Shown here: one piece after another, positions 25,806 to 38,079 of the stretch
How the letters are laid out: the number at the start of each line of letters is the position of its first letter
Position numbering within the stretch: the stretch's first letter is position 1
NCBI RefSeq assembly: GCF_031755915.1
Contig: NC_083384.1
Span: 2,283,501-2,347,500, forward strand
DNA: 64,000 nucleotides
Direction of reading: 5' to 3'
From: Ziziphus jujuba
Taxonomy: Eukaryota > Streptophyta > Magnoliopsida > Rosales > Rhamnaceae
Made by a program: the position numbers and the translations under genes
Notes under the pieces: generated by a model
Databases searched by the model: none
Seen by the model: the letters and a program-made list of their open reading frames with translations, nothing else
What the model was told of the DNA's origin: nothing

Positions 25806-26936
25806 TGATACGAACCTAGGACGACCTGCTCCTAAACCCGTATTATATTAGCCCGGATCTTTAATTAAGTTCAAGTTCTAATGGAATGGACCTCAACCCC
25901 TAACCAACCTGTGGTTAGAAACCTTGGTATAATGTAGACGCCACAATAGGGGATGGAAAACCTATTGATAAGTCAAGCTAAAACAACCAATTCTCTAATG
26001 GTGTTTTAGGTGTTCTCAAAGAACAAAGAGATAATTAATCTCACAAGTATTTTCTCAATCAAATCAAAGTTGTATTCATCTTGAAAAATAAGCCTTTAAT
26101 AGGCTTTGAAAGAAACACAATAAACCCTAAAAACCCTAGGAAAAACCGGCCACACAATGAAGAAGTCTACCTTGGCCGAAACTTTCCTTTTCCTAATCTA
26201 ATTTGGATTAATTAATTCCTTTATTTTGAATTAGGAATTAATTAATTTACAATGAAAATAATAAAATAATAACTTTCCTAAACTTATTTGTCCAGAAAAT
26301 AAATAAATAAAAACTAAAAATAATGGTAGTTTCCTAAAACAAAAAGTATAATAAAATTAGGAAACTAAAATACTAGCTTTTTGACTAAATTGACTTTGAC
26401 CAATCTTTGACCAAAGTGAGCTCCAAATCAGCTTCAATATGCTTTGTAGGATGCCAAATAAGCTTATTGTGAAGTTCCTCACGTTGCCCTTGCTTGGAAG
26501 TATGAGAAAAGGCTAATACAGTAAAATACAGTAAAGCCAGCAAGGAATACAGCAAATCCGGCCTTTCCTTCTCCTTGTGCGCAAACCACCTTGTTGGTCG
26601 GCTTTGAAGCTGCTTTGGCTGGTTTCTATGACTCATCCTCCATATGAATTGAACCCATAAAAATGGGGTTCCAATTCATACAACCCGGCCTCCTTATTAT
26701 CACCAAAAACGTCACCCAGCCCTGTTTTGGCTTCTATTGCTTGTATGAGTAAAACAGGCCTTGGTTCTTTAGATGTGGCCAACCCCTCTTGACTATGACT
26801 TATTCCTTGTATGAAAACAGCAAGATTGTCCTTGAACTTCTTGGCTTGGGCCCTAGTGATCGGTCCCACCTTCATTTGTAATGGGTCAGCACCCCAGCGG
26901 TTTGTCGGTCAAGCAGTCTCGGGTGGATTCGCATCA
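25806..26936 (-). repeat. Element B 3' LTR (also 5' LTR of the truncated leader)
   Basis: A 1131-bp LTR with TG...CA ends. Within the LTR-encoded tail it carries TGA at 26909-26911, where the other LTR has CGA. It is bounded on both sides by element internal sequence, consistent with a shared LTR in a tandem array. Confidence 0.92.
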
Positions 26937-29900
26937 TTCCCCTCCTCTTGAAAAGGATTTGTCCTCAAATCGAAGTCATCACCTGCAGCAAAAGGAGATA
27001 AATCAGCAACATTAAAGGAGGCACTAACATTATACACACCCGGTAGATCAAGCGTGTAAGCATTGTCGTATATCCTCTCCAAAACTTGAAAAGGTACATC
27101 ACCCCTCGGCATGAGTTTTGATTTCCTTTGTTCGGGGAATCTTTCTTTCCTTAAATGCAGCCACACCCAATCTCCAGGTTCAAACACCATTGATTTTCGG
27201 CCTTGATTAGCCACCCTTGCATATTGCTCGGTCCTCCTCTCAATGTTTGCTCGGGTTTTCTCATGAATCTGCTTTACAAAATCAGCTTTTTGTTTTCCAT
27301 CTAGATTAGCACGCTCACTGAAAGGCAAAGGTGTTAAATCTAATGGAGTCAAAGGATTAAAACCATAAACAATTTTAAATGGAGTAAATTTAGTTGCTGA
27401 ATGTAAAGACCTATTATATGTAAATTCAACATGTGGCAAACATTCTTCCCAAGTCCTTAAATTTCTACTAATTAATGCTCTCAACAATGTAGACAAGGTT
27501 CTATTTACTAATTCGGTTTGTCCATCAGTTTGTGGATGATAAGTAGTTGAAAATAAAAGCTTAGTACCTAATTTAGCCCACAATGTTTTCCAAAAATAGC
27601 TTAAGAACTTAGCATCCCTATCCGACACAATAGTTATTGGCATTCCATGCAATCTCACAATTTCCTTGAAAAATAAGTTAGCAATATTGGATGCATCATC
27701 AGTTTTGTTACATGCAATAAAATGTGCCATCTTAGAAAACCTATCTACTACAACAAATATTGAATCCTTACCTGTCCTTGACCTAGGCAACCCAAGAAAA
27801 AAATCCATAGACAAATCTACCCAAGGAAAGGTAGAAATCAGCAAAGGCTTATACAATCCATGCGGTTTCAATGTTGATTTTGTTTTTCGGCACTTCAAAC
27901 ATCTTTCAAAAATTCTCTCAACATCTCTCCTCATGTTAGGCCAATAAAAATGTTCTTGCAGCAAGGATAAATTTTTTAAAATACCAAAATGACCCATTAA
28001 ACCACCCCCATGACCTTCCCGAACCAAAAATTCCCTAATACTACAATTAGGCACACAAAGTTTATTTTCCTTAAACAAATACCCCTCAAATATGTAAAAT
28101 TTATTAAATCCATGTTTCAAACAGATTCTAAAAATTTCTCCAAAGTCACTATCATGCTCATAAAGTTCTTTCAATTGTTCAAATCCAAGCAATCTAGCAT
28201 CTAAGGTAGAAAAGAGCACATACCTTCGGGATAATGCATTGGCAACCACATTTTCCTTACCTTTTTTGTAGCGGATCACATATGGAAATGTTTCAATAAA
28301 CTCAATCCACTTAGCATGCCTTCGGTTGAGCTTTCCTTGACCCTTGATATGCTTCAAAGACTCATGATCCGTATGAATCACAAACTCCTTTGGCATAAGA
28401 TAATGCTGCCACGTCTCCAAAGCCCTCACCAAAGCATACATCTCCTTGTCATAAGTCGGGTAGTTTAGGGCAGCTCCATTCAATTTTTCACTAAAGTAGG
28501 CTATGGGCCTTCCTTCTTGCATTAAAACAGCTCCAATACCTACACCCGAAGCATCACACTCAATTTCAAAAGTCTTAGAAAAATTTGGCAAAACTAACAA
28601 AGGTGCATTACACAATTTTTCTTTCAACAAATTAAAAGATTTTTCTTGTACTTCCCCCCATTTGAAGCCAACATTCTTCTTGACAACTTCATTCAATGGT
28701 GCTGCTATGGTACTAAAATCCTTGACAAATCTTCGATAAAAGCTTGCCAAGCCATGAAAGCTCCTCACTTGGGTGATAGAAGTAGGAACCGGCCACTCTT
28801 GGATTGCTTTCACCTTAGCTTGGTCAACTTTGATTCCTGCAGCACTTACTACAAAACCTAGAAACACAAGCTCTTCTTTGCAAAAGTCACATTTTTTAAT
28901 GTTAGCAAATAATCTTTCCTTTCTAAGAACTTGCAAAACTTGCCTAAGTTGATTCACATGGTCATCCAAATTTCGGCTATATATTAGAATGTCATCAAAA
29001 TAAACAACCACAAATTTACCAATAAATGGACGCATTACATGATTCATAAGCCTCATGAAAGTACTAGGTGCATTGGATAATCCAAAAGGCATAACTAACC
29101 ATTCATACAGTCCATATTTAGTTTTGAATGCGGTTTTCCATTCATCACCTTCTTTCATCCTAATTTGGTGATAACCACTCCTAAGATCAATTTTTGTAAG
29201 CATGCAAGCACCATGCAACTCATCAAGCATATCATCTAATCTAGGAATGGGATGTCTATATTTGATGGTAATATTATTTATAGCCCTACAATCAACACAC
29301 ATTCTCCAAGAACCATCCTTTTTAGATACCAACAAAATAGGAACAGCACATGGACTTAAACTCTCACGAATATATCCTTTATCAAGCAAATCACTTACCT
29401 GTTTTTGCAGCTCCTTGGTCTCTTCGGGAATGCTCCTATAAGCTGGTCTATTTGGTATGGCAGCCCCTGGAACAAAGTCAATTTGATGTTCTATCCCTCG
29501 AATAGGTGGTAGTCCACTTGGAATCTCACTTGGGAAAACATCTCCAAATTCCTTCAAAAGAGAAAACATTGAACTTGGCAATTCAAGTTCTTCAATGTTA
29601 GTTTGATCATTAAAATAATTTTCATTATAGATCATGGCCAGAAAAGGTTTCTCACACTCAATAACCTTATTAATATCCCCTAAACTCAAATAAAAGTTGC
29701 TACTTGACCTTTCTTTTCTTTCTTTTCCTTTTCCCCCCCTGGATTGGCGCAAACCTTCAGATTTTTCTTCCTTCTCGACGCTCTCGGGTTTGCCACTTTC
29801 TTTCCCCTCTCTTTTGGATTTTCCTTGATCTTTCCACTCAATATGAGCCTTAGAAACCTTACCTTGACCAGCAACCTCATTCTTACCTTCTTGAAAGGAT

Positions 29901-31732
29901 GGTGAAGCCGTTGGTGCCATACTTGCTTTTTCCTTGAGCTTTTCGGCTTCTCTCCTTTGTTGCATTTGTAATTGGTCTTTGTAAACCTCCTTAGGAGATA
30001 ATGGCTCCAGCTTGACCTTCTTTCCTTTAAACCTGAAAACAATACTATTTTCTCGACCAAAATGAGTAGCATCTTTATCAAATTGCCATGGCCCACCTAA
30101 TAGTATATGTCCAACAATCATGGGTACAATATCACATAAAACTACATCCTCATATCTACCTATATTAAATTTTACTTTGGCTTGTTTATTCACTTTTATT
30201 TCACCACCATCATTAAGCCATTGTAATCTATAAGGTTCTGGATGTTTAATAGTTATTAAGCCTAATTTATCAACTACAATGTTACTAATTACATTTGTAC
30301 AACTTCCACTATCAATAATCATACTACAAATCTTACCTTGAATTTCACATCGGGTGTGGAAGATGTTCTCTCTTTGAATTTCATCCTCATCTTTGTATGC
30401 AGCAAGTACTCTCCTAGAAAGCAAGTTTAATTCAGCATTGGATGCTTGCAAGGTTTTGGGTTCATCCTCCAAGTCCTCCTCCTCTTGCTTGGCTTCATCC
30501 TCACTTTCTTCACTTTTCGATTCTAGCTCGTCATTGCCCTTTAACACCATGATTCTTCTATTCGGGCATTGGCTAGCGATGTGTCCTCCTCCCTGGCACT
30601 TAAAACACACAACATCATGAGTTCTAGAAGGTTTAGGATCTAATTTTACCTCATTCTTTGGTGCTTGGACAGATTCGGTTCTAGTCTCCTTCCTTGGCCA
30701 ATTTGAGCATTCTTCTTTTACTTTCAGCTTTGGCTTGCTCTCATAGATGGGATTGTTCCTCCAGCCACTTGAATTGGACCTTCCACTGTTGGAAACACCT
30801 CCAAACCATGATCTTACACCCCTCCTCTTGAATTGATGCTCTAATTTAATAGCCACATGCAGCAGCTCCTCCAATTCCACATATTGTTGCAATTCTAGTT
30901 GATTGGCTATTTCACGATTCAAACCACCAAGAAACCTTTCCATGGTTGCTTCCCTATCTTCATTCAAGTTCAATCTCATCATAAGCATCTCCATCTCCTT
31001 GTAATAATCCTCCACGGATCCATGTCCTTGAGATAAAGATTGAAGTCTTTGATGCAGCAACCTATGATAGTGTGATGGTACGAATCGCTTCCGCATGGCT
31101 CCTTTCATTTGTCGCCATGTTGTAATTAAGTCATCACCAACTCTCCTTCGGGTGTTTTGCTCATTTGTCCACCATTGGAGTGCATAATGTCCAAACTCCA
31201 TTGCTGCCAATTTCACCTTCTTAGCCTCCGAATAATTATGGCGGTCAAATATCATGTCCATCTTTTCTTCCCACTCCATATAAGCTTCGGGATCACTTTT
31301 ACCCATAAAAGGTGGGATATTAACCTTGATATTTCCCAAATCTTCATCTATATCTTCCCTCCTATATCTCCCATGGCCAGCTCTATCTTGGAGAGCAAAG
31401 GTTTCGTCCATACCTTCCTCAAAATCACCGTCAAATGGCTCCTCATCAAATTCCTCTCTCGGCCTCTCGCGACCTCCTCGTCCTCGGCCTCGTCCTCCAT
31501 GGAATTCTTGCCTATTTCTTGTATTCGGCCTTCCTTGTGAGGCTTCTAGTCTTCCCACTCTTTAATTTACATTCTCAAATTGAGCACTAACCCGCTGTAT
31601 TGATTCCAAAATAGCTCTCATGTCCACTTGGTCTCCACTCTCGGTAGCTCGGTCATCGCCATGAAATGCTACGGACTCTTCCTCATTGATCCTCAAGGGT
31701 GGATCCCCTCTTCTTATTCTAGAATCTGCCAT
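26909..31732 (-). CDS. Element B gag-pol polyprotein, one nonsense codon
   Basis: A single frame starts at ATG 31730-31732 ([20 protein letters not shown]) and is broken only by TAA at 31562-31564 (CAA in related copies). It then stays open for 1549 codons. Domains in order, counted from 31558: gag with CCHC knuckle [14 protein letters not shown] (about residue 320), protease [12 protein letters not shown] (415), RT with YFDDILIYS (853), RNase H ([19 protein letters not shown], about 1000-1080), integrase HHCC ([10 protein letters not shown]...CLKC, 1180-1220) and DDE residues (MDF, SDRD, TELVNR, 1250-1350), then the [21 protein letters not shown]-terminus. No classical chromodomain is seen. 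It ends inside the 3' LTR at TGA; in the 5' LTR the same frame runs about 90 codons further. It would copy RNA into cDNA in particles and integrate it. Confidence 0.93.
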
Positions 31733-32589
31733 GTTAGTAAAATACTGCCAAAATAAAATAAATCCTCACAATATTCACTCCCTCATGTGTTTCACTCAAA
31801 CAAGGTCTCGACACTCGTGTTTGCACACTAGTTTCGGCTTTTACCCTCTTTTAAGCTCACACACTCTTGTCTTTTTCCACTCAATGAATTATCTAAAAGT
31901 TCTAATTAAAACACCCACAAAACAGCAATTAGATCACTAGTATGTTTTAATTAAACTTATCAACAAAACAGTAGCAAAAAGTAGGCAATACCGAAAGAAT
32001 CCAACAAATCCTAATTTTTCGGCTTTCTAGACAAGAAAACACAAAATAATGGTAAAACGTTGGAATTTTTGAAAACTGCACCAGATGGTTGTAGATTATG
32101 AGTTCAAGAATAAAATTCCAGGAAAAGAAATTCAAATACGATCAAGAATCAAAGAGAACAAAAATATAGAAAAGTGTTGGTTGTTGTTCTTGTAATTCAA
32201 GTTTTGTATCAATTCCTTTAACTAATTTTAATCCAAAAAATTTAATCACCCAAAATCCAAATATCCATCAGAAAGAATAATTTCCCAGCAACTCAAATAT
32301 TGAATAAATAATCAAAAACCAGCAGCTCCAACAAATTTCCAGCAAATAAATCAAACTCCAACAAACTGAAATTTTTTATTTTATTTTTATTCGACTTTAC
32401 CTCTTCTTTCTTTTTTTCTTTTTTTTCTTTTTTTTTTTTCACTCACAGAACTCAAACAACTGCAGTAGCAAGAATAATTGCCAAAACTGCAATTCCAACT
32501 CCAAAACAAACACCAAACCGTGACCTCCAAATAAACACAATGTGCAGTTTTTTCTTTTTTCTTTTTAAATGATGCCGCAAACTTCTTGG

Positions 32590-32620
<31 letters not shown>

Positions 32621-32902
32621 GAATGCAAATTTATAAGACTAAAACAGCAAAGAAAAATCAACAAAAACCAAATTAACAAGAACAATGATAAAAGACAACC
32701 AACAAACTAGGAAACAAAAATACGATAAAACTAGGAAATCCTAATTCAACTAGGAATGAATTTTTTTTTTTTTTTTAAGATGCTGAACGTGTATAGGATG
32801 GATGCAACCTTAACCTAATGCTAAAATTGCAGAATAACACAAAAACAAATAAAGCAAATAAAGATAGATCAAACCTGAACAAAACCAGGCTCTGATACCA
32901 AA
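31733..32902 (-). other. Element B untranslated leader with PBS
   Basis: About 1.17 kb between the gag start and the 5' LTR. It is AT-rich, with long homopurine/homopyrimidine runs (32400-32440, 32590-32614, 32762-32776). The primer-binding site for initiator-Met tRNA is at 32889-32900. Confidence 0.8.
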
Positions 32903-34033
32903 TGATACGAACCTAGGACGACCTGCTCCTAAACCCGTATTATATTAGCCCGGATCTTTAATTAAGTTCAAGTTCTAATGGAATGGACCTCAACCCCTAA
33001 CCAACCTGTGGTTAGAAACCTTGGTATAATGTAGACGCCACAATAGGGGATAGAAAACCTATTGATAAGTCAAGCTAAAACAACCAATTCTCTAATGGTG
33101 TTTTAGGTGTTCTCAAAGAACAAAGAGATAATTAATCTCACAAGTATTTTCTCAATCAAATCAAAGTTGTATTCATCTTGAAAAATAAGCCTTTAATAGG
33201 CTTTGAAAGAAACACAATAAACCCTAAAAACCCTAGGAAAAACCAGCCACACAATGAAGAAGTCTACCTTGGCCGAAACTTTCCTTTTCCTAATCTAATT
33301 TGGATTAATTAATTCCTTTATTTTGAATTAGGAATTAATTAATTTACAATGAAAATAATAAAATAATAACTTTCCTAAACTTATTTGTCCAGAAAATAAA
33401 TAAATAAAAACTAAAAATAATGGTAGTTTCCTAAAACAAAAAGTAGAATAAAATTAGGAAACTAAAATACTAGCTTTTTGACTAAATTGACTTTGACCAA
33501 TCTTTGACCAAAGTGAGCTCCAAATCAGCTTCAATATGCCTTGTAGGATGCCAAATAAGCTTATTGTGAAGTTCCTCACGTTGCCCTTGCTTGGAAGTAT
33601 GAGAAAAGGCTAATACAGTAAAATACAGTAAAGCCAGCAAGGAATACAGCAAATCCGGCCTTTCCTTCTCCTTGTGCGCAAACCACCTTGTTGGTCGGCT
33701 TTGAAGCTGCTTTGGCTGGTTTCAATGACTCATCCTCCATATGAATTGAACCCATAAAAATGGGGTTCCAATTCATACAACCCGGCCTCCTTATTATCAC
33801 CAAAAACATCACCCAACCCTGTTTTGGCTTCTATTGCTTGTATGAGTAAAACAGGCCTTGGTTCTTTAGATGTGGCCAACCCCTCTTGACTATGACTTAT
33901 TCCTTGTATGAAAACAGCAAGATTGTCCTTGAACTTCTTGGCTTGGGCCCTAGTGATCGGTCCCACCTTCATTTGTAATGGGTCAGCACCCCAGCGGGTT
34001 GTCGGTCGAGCAGTCTCGGGTGGATTCGCATCA
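32903..34033 (-). repeat. Element B 5' LTR with open LTR-encoded tail
   Basis: A 1131-bp LTR almost identical to 25806-26936. The frame 34033-33730 is open ([35 protein letters not shown]..., ending YGFNSYGG), corresponding to the C-terminal tail that the 3' LTR would contribute to the polyprotein. Mitochondrial-type DNA begins at 34034. Confidence 0.92.
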
Positions 34034-34356
34034 TTAAGTTGACTCCATTGATGCATTAATGACCAAATAAAAAAAAGGTAAAAGCACTACCTCCAAGCTA
34101 CACCCTTCTCTGCTACCAAATCATAGATCTTCCAGAATAGACAAAAAAAAGCGAATGAGCTCACTCGATTCGCGTCTGATCCTCCATTCTTTCTCATAGA
34201 TTGATGCAGAAAAGAAGTAACTTAAACCCTTTTTAAAATGAACTCTCCACTCCCTATTATGGGGACTTTTAAGAGGCCCTCGGGTTACATAAAAATGGTC
34301 ATATAATGAGATCCACTCATGGGAGATAGGTACGTTACCCCCCTCGGGGGGATAGT

Positions 34357-34529
34357 CATAGCTAAAAAAATGCCAGTAACTATCTGAATGACTAAACAAA
34401 TACCAGCTAACGGACCGAACCCCCACCAATAACTAAGATTGCTCAGGTTGGATAATCTATCAAATGCTGATTCAGTGTGGAGGCTATAGGTTATTTAAGA
34501 AGAGAGAATCGTTGGTTCCTTATAGTCAT
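34357..34529 (-). pseudogene. cob: cob pseudogene, 5' fragment (mitochondrial cytochrome b)
   Basis: The minus strand from ATG 34527-34529 reads [12 protein letters not shown], then a stop in place of Gln (CAA to TAA), P...[11 protein letters not shown] with a small frame disturbance, then [20 protein letters not shown] and VTGIFLAM. This is the N-terminus of plant mitochondrial apocytochrome b of complex III, up to the first membrane helix. Similarity stops after LAM at 34357, where HYTPHV should follow, and unrelated sequence continues in an open frame to about 34121. That may be a chimeric mitochondrial junction or a nuclear break. Confidence 0.88.
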
Positions 34530-36489
34530 TTATCTTTCCTATCGTGACCACTCTGGTTCCCCCACCTTTTTAGCGTTCTGGGGCCCTACTTACTTACTAT
34601 ATATATATTGAAATTATATATATATTTTGAAGATTCTTCTTTTCGGGAGAAAGAATTCTAAAAAAAAAGGACTTTTTACGCAAATCCTTTTCTTTTAGGA
34701 AGATGTAATTATGATATTGACCTTCCTTGCTCAGCTTTTCCTCTCCCGGAGGTGATCTTAAGAAACAGAAAGGATTATTTCGTGTGGCTCGTCCGGAATG
34801 TTTTGATGGCTGGTAGCGGTTAGAGCAGGAAGTGCGGCATTGATGGGTTATTCAAATAAGAGGACTTCACCGATCGATCAAGTACTATCATAAAGTAGAG
34901 CTTGGATAGCTGTTAGGGTCTATATAAATGTGAAAAGCAGATTCCCCTTCTCGTTATCCAAGCCGCGGTTGAAACAAGGGGTGAAGTGGGACCATCACCT
35001 GCATATTCAAGTAATCCCGTTCTCCCTAACGAGCTAAGCCAAGACAAAGAAGCAATCCAATGAGTGAAATCCTCCTCTATCAACCGGATATGAAAGCCCA
35101 TCCGCACCTGCCTCACTAGTGGTCCAAGTCCATATCTTCCAAAAACCCCCTTTCTTCAAAAATTCTTCTTTATTAAAGCCCTGCTCCCATTCTTTAATAC
35201 CATCCAGTTCTGAATTATCAGCTAAGATAGGAAGCTAAATCATCGCATAAGGGTAAAATACATGCATTGGATAGCAAGTCCGAGGATAGCTAGAACTAAT
35301 GAACTAGGTTAACTCATCAGAATAACCGCCCTTCTTAGCCCGATAGCGCTTTAGGAAAGTCTTATGAAAGATAGAGTCCACTTCTAGGTCTTCGATCTCA
35401 CCCAATCCTGTATGCTATGCTAGTTTGAAAAGTCTCCATCCTTTTTCTTTCTTCCTTAAATGGCGTTTTGGCCCGTTACACGTTATACACCTTCTCCTTT
35501 TCCTAAAGCCCATAAAGAAATGCATAAAAAAGAAAAAAGGAAAGATGTTGACCGGAGAGATTTCCATTTTATGGAGAAAAGCAAAAAAAACGAAAGTTGG
35601 ATAATTTGTCCCCTTCTTGCATCTAGTCTCGTCCCTCTAACCTTAACCTAAGGGTTCGGGTTATGTATGACCAGCCGAAAAGAGGCCCTCTAGATGCCTT
35701 CTAAAGTATTCCGATCGAAGGTTGAAGTTTCATTCATTCTTACTAGACGACTACCTTAAAAAAGCCATTAACAACATCTTCTTGGGGCTAAGCATTTCCA
35801 CTTATTCAAGGCGGAAGGCGTTAATGAAAATGTTGATGAAGAATGCTGACTCCCTATGAGCCATTTTACAACCTTTCTTTTTCGGAGGGTCGGCGGGACA
35901 TGGGAGCCTCAGCTCATGCATCGGTTTATTGCCGGCAAGAACATCTTGATCGAAAGCTCCACTGTTCTGAATAATGATAAAGACTTTTCTAAATTCGATC
36001 AAATCAATTGAGAATCTCATCATCTGTTAGGAGGGCCAATCATCTATCATGAATCCATTTGGAGGTGCATTGAACAACCAGTGTCGTCTTGTCTTCATCC
36101 GTTCCCCTATGACCTTAGGACTTGGCCGTTCCTTTCTTTAGCAAGGATGAAACTTCCAATGTCACCGAGACCAACAGAAAGAAATGCGCCTCCCACTTCG
36201 CCAGACACTTCTTTTCTTTCTTTTATTTTTTTTTCCCATAAGCTAAGGCATGTTCTTCATGTTGCAACTGATGGAAAGATGGAGAATCATCCACCCTGAG
36301 AATAAGACTTATGTAATCCCAAATATCTTTAGCATTCGCAAAAGAGGTGATGGTGTATATGGGGCTCAAAGGAAGTACTGAAGACAGAAGCTCATGCCAA
36401 ACAATAGCCCTTTATGCCTTGTGAAAACCGAAACAACTTATTGGCGGAAATAACTGGAACTATGCACGCACCCAGGCACCCGTGTAACC

Positions 36490-36520
36490 CGCACATACAT
36501 GTGTGCATGTATGCGCATAC
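36490..36520. repeat. 31-bp perfect alternating pyrimidine-purine tract
   Basis: Every base alternates pyrimidine/purine from 36490 to 36520. Within it lies a hairpin with arms CATACATG/CATGTATG around TGTG. Such tracts can adopt Z-DNA or cruciform structure. Confidence 0.75.
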
Positions 36521-37676
36521 TTTAGCCCCGGGTGGGCAGGATAAGGGTTTAGGAATGTAACGGAGCTAATAAATACCGGAACGGAGAGATAACAAGCTTA
36601 TTAGCTACCCCATAAAGGGACGAGAAATAGCTCCCGAAGGGAGATATTTCGAATGGTGAGTTGTCATTTTTGATTTCTTACCATGAAAGGGGGGCGTGCT
36701 GAGACCAGAACATAGAACACATCACCATAAGTCTCAGGATGGGCCATCCCCGTGGTAGGAAACACGTCCCAGTCCCTTACCGTTAATTAGCCGGCGAGAC
36801 TCCTTACCCCTTACCCCAACCAATACCATGAAAGCCCTACCATTATATTCAAAAAAATGAAAGCTGCCATGACATGATTTTCACACACAATAAGCTTCTT
36901 CAAGCGAGGTCTCTCACATCTCCTGATGCTTGGGTACAGCCCTACCCTTATATCATGCGCTTTCATTCTACGCTAAATCTCGATACCTTTCCCTCGTCGA
37001 CTTTTCAATGAACTCGTGTAAAGGCTCTCAAACGAAGGAGCTATCCTTAGGAGACAGACAAAAGCAGAGGCAGGCTTAGTAAGCTTTCTCACCTGGATCA
37101 ACAGAAAAAGCAACTGAAACTCGATCGATGGAAGTTCCAATGGAAGTTCCCTCTTCTCTTGGTACAGCCTATCCAATTGTCGGAAAAGGAGAATGAGCGG
37201 GCGGACCTCCCACACAAACACAAGGGTAGGAGGGGGTCAACCTAGTTCGTCTAACCCCAATCAACTACATCCGACAGCCAATGAAATGCGGCCTTTTCAG
37301 CAACTGGTTACTAATGATATCCAGATCTTTGACCAGTTAATTGAATTGTTTGCTAACGATCCTAGTCAACAGCCTATCGATGATGCGTTTCGCATCTCGG
37401 TGCCCCTATAGAGTAAGGCTCTTCTTCTGCGAGACTCCATCAAAATCCGCCACTCGTTGGTTGGTGTTCAATTCTTTTTATTGAGACTATGCCTTCAATT
37501 CCATTTTTCATTTCCCTAGTCACAGTATTCTTATCCTAAAAGGGACGAGAAAAAACCCACTAGAAAGAACGGGGGGTCACCGAGGGTAGTCCACTTTATC
37601 CGTGACTCTAACCTATCCTTAAAAGAAGCTGGATCATCTGGAGTTAGATCAGCTGGAGTAGCTACTTACCTAACAG

Positions 37677-38021
37677 GTGTCCGAATCTGTACCAAAGTCA
37701 GTAACAAAGGGAGAAGAAAGCTCTTTCAGTGATAGCCAAAGAAAAGTGCTTATTTTGAAACACGTTGCTGAGGAAGGCCACTACAGGATTACAATTGCAG
37801 GGCTGGTTCCACTTCAACCTTCCTGTGAATGTTACCCGAGTGTTCTGATCAAAAAAATCTCAAGTGTCCTCACATTGGATTTCGTGGACACTAAAGGGTT
37901 GGATGTCTCCATCTATTCTTTATTCCTGGCTAAACCCAACCGGCGATTTACGACAAGTCTTTCTTCATTTTTAGAGCAAGAAGCGAAACTACAAGAAAGC
38001 TTTCTTTATCTTTATGGATAA
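37677..38021 (+). CDS. Unassigned open frame in mitochondrial-type DNA
   Basis: A 115-codon open frame (SESVPKSVTKGEESSFSDSQ... ending QESFLYLYG) immediately before element D. The composition is not low-complexity and there is no membrane segment. The first in-frame ATG-like start is uncertain; the frame opens with a non-ATG codon. I do not recognise the product. It could be a mitochondrial orphan ORF or part of a broken gene. A frame at 37193-37411 (SGRTSHTNTRVGGGQPSSSN...) lies 270 bp upstream and may or may not be related. Coding status is doubtful. Confidence 0.25.
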   Translation: MSESVPKSVTKGEESSFSDSQRKVLILKHVAEEGHYRITIAGLVPLQPSCECYPSVLIKKISSVLTLDFVDTKGLDVSIYSLFLAKPNRRFTTSLSSFLEQEAKLQESFLYLYG

Positions 38022-38079
38022 CCAATTCATTTTCAAATATAGTTGCCACTGCTTACAGCCTTCTGTAGTATGGGGACCT

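Larger units (their letters stand above)
25806..34033 (-). mobile_element. LTR retrotransposon B (Ty3/gypsy, CRM-like), near-intact autonomous
   Basis: An 8.2-kb element with LTRs 25806-26936 (3') and 32903-34033 (5'), both 1131 bp. They differ at about ten positions by eye, so insertion is recent. PBS for tRNA-iMet at 32889-32900, two bases from the 5' LTR; polypurine tract (AAGAGGAGGGGAA) at 26937-26949. One gag-pol frame carries every domain. No matching TSD is visible, because the left side carries the extra leader fused to psbJ and the right side abuts mitochondrial-type DNA. The left and right flanks are thus from different organelles, so rearrangement accompanied or followed the insertion. 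Confidence 0.93.
34034..38079. other. Mitochondrial-type DNA block (NUMT)
   Basis: About 4 kb with noticeably higher GC and a different texture from the plastid blocks. It contains the 5' end of mitochondrial cob (34357-34529). The rest looks like plant mitochondrial intergenic DNA, with few long frames and none I recognise. Frames at 37193-37411 and 37677-38021 are open but unassigned. It is bounded by element B on the left and the LTR of element D on the right. Assignment of the whole block rests mainly on cob plus composition. Confidence 0.65.

Noticed and set aside
35802..36299. Possible RNA-virus-like or other protein relic in the mitochondrial-type block
   Set aside because: Frames of about 70 codons on both strands show no motif I can name; evidence is too weak.
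34034..38079. Whole window as a plant mitochondrial genome with plastid insertions
   Set aside because: Several gypsy and Copia insertions with clean 5-bp target duplications, including a near-intact young element, point to the nucleus.
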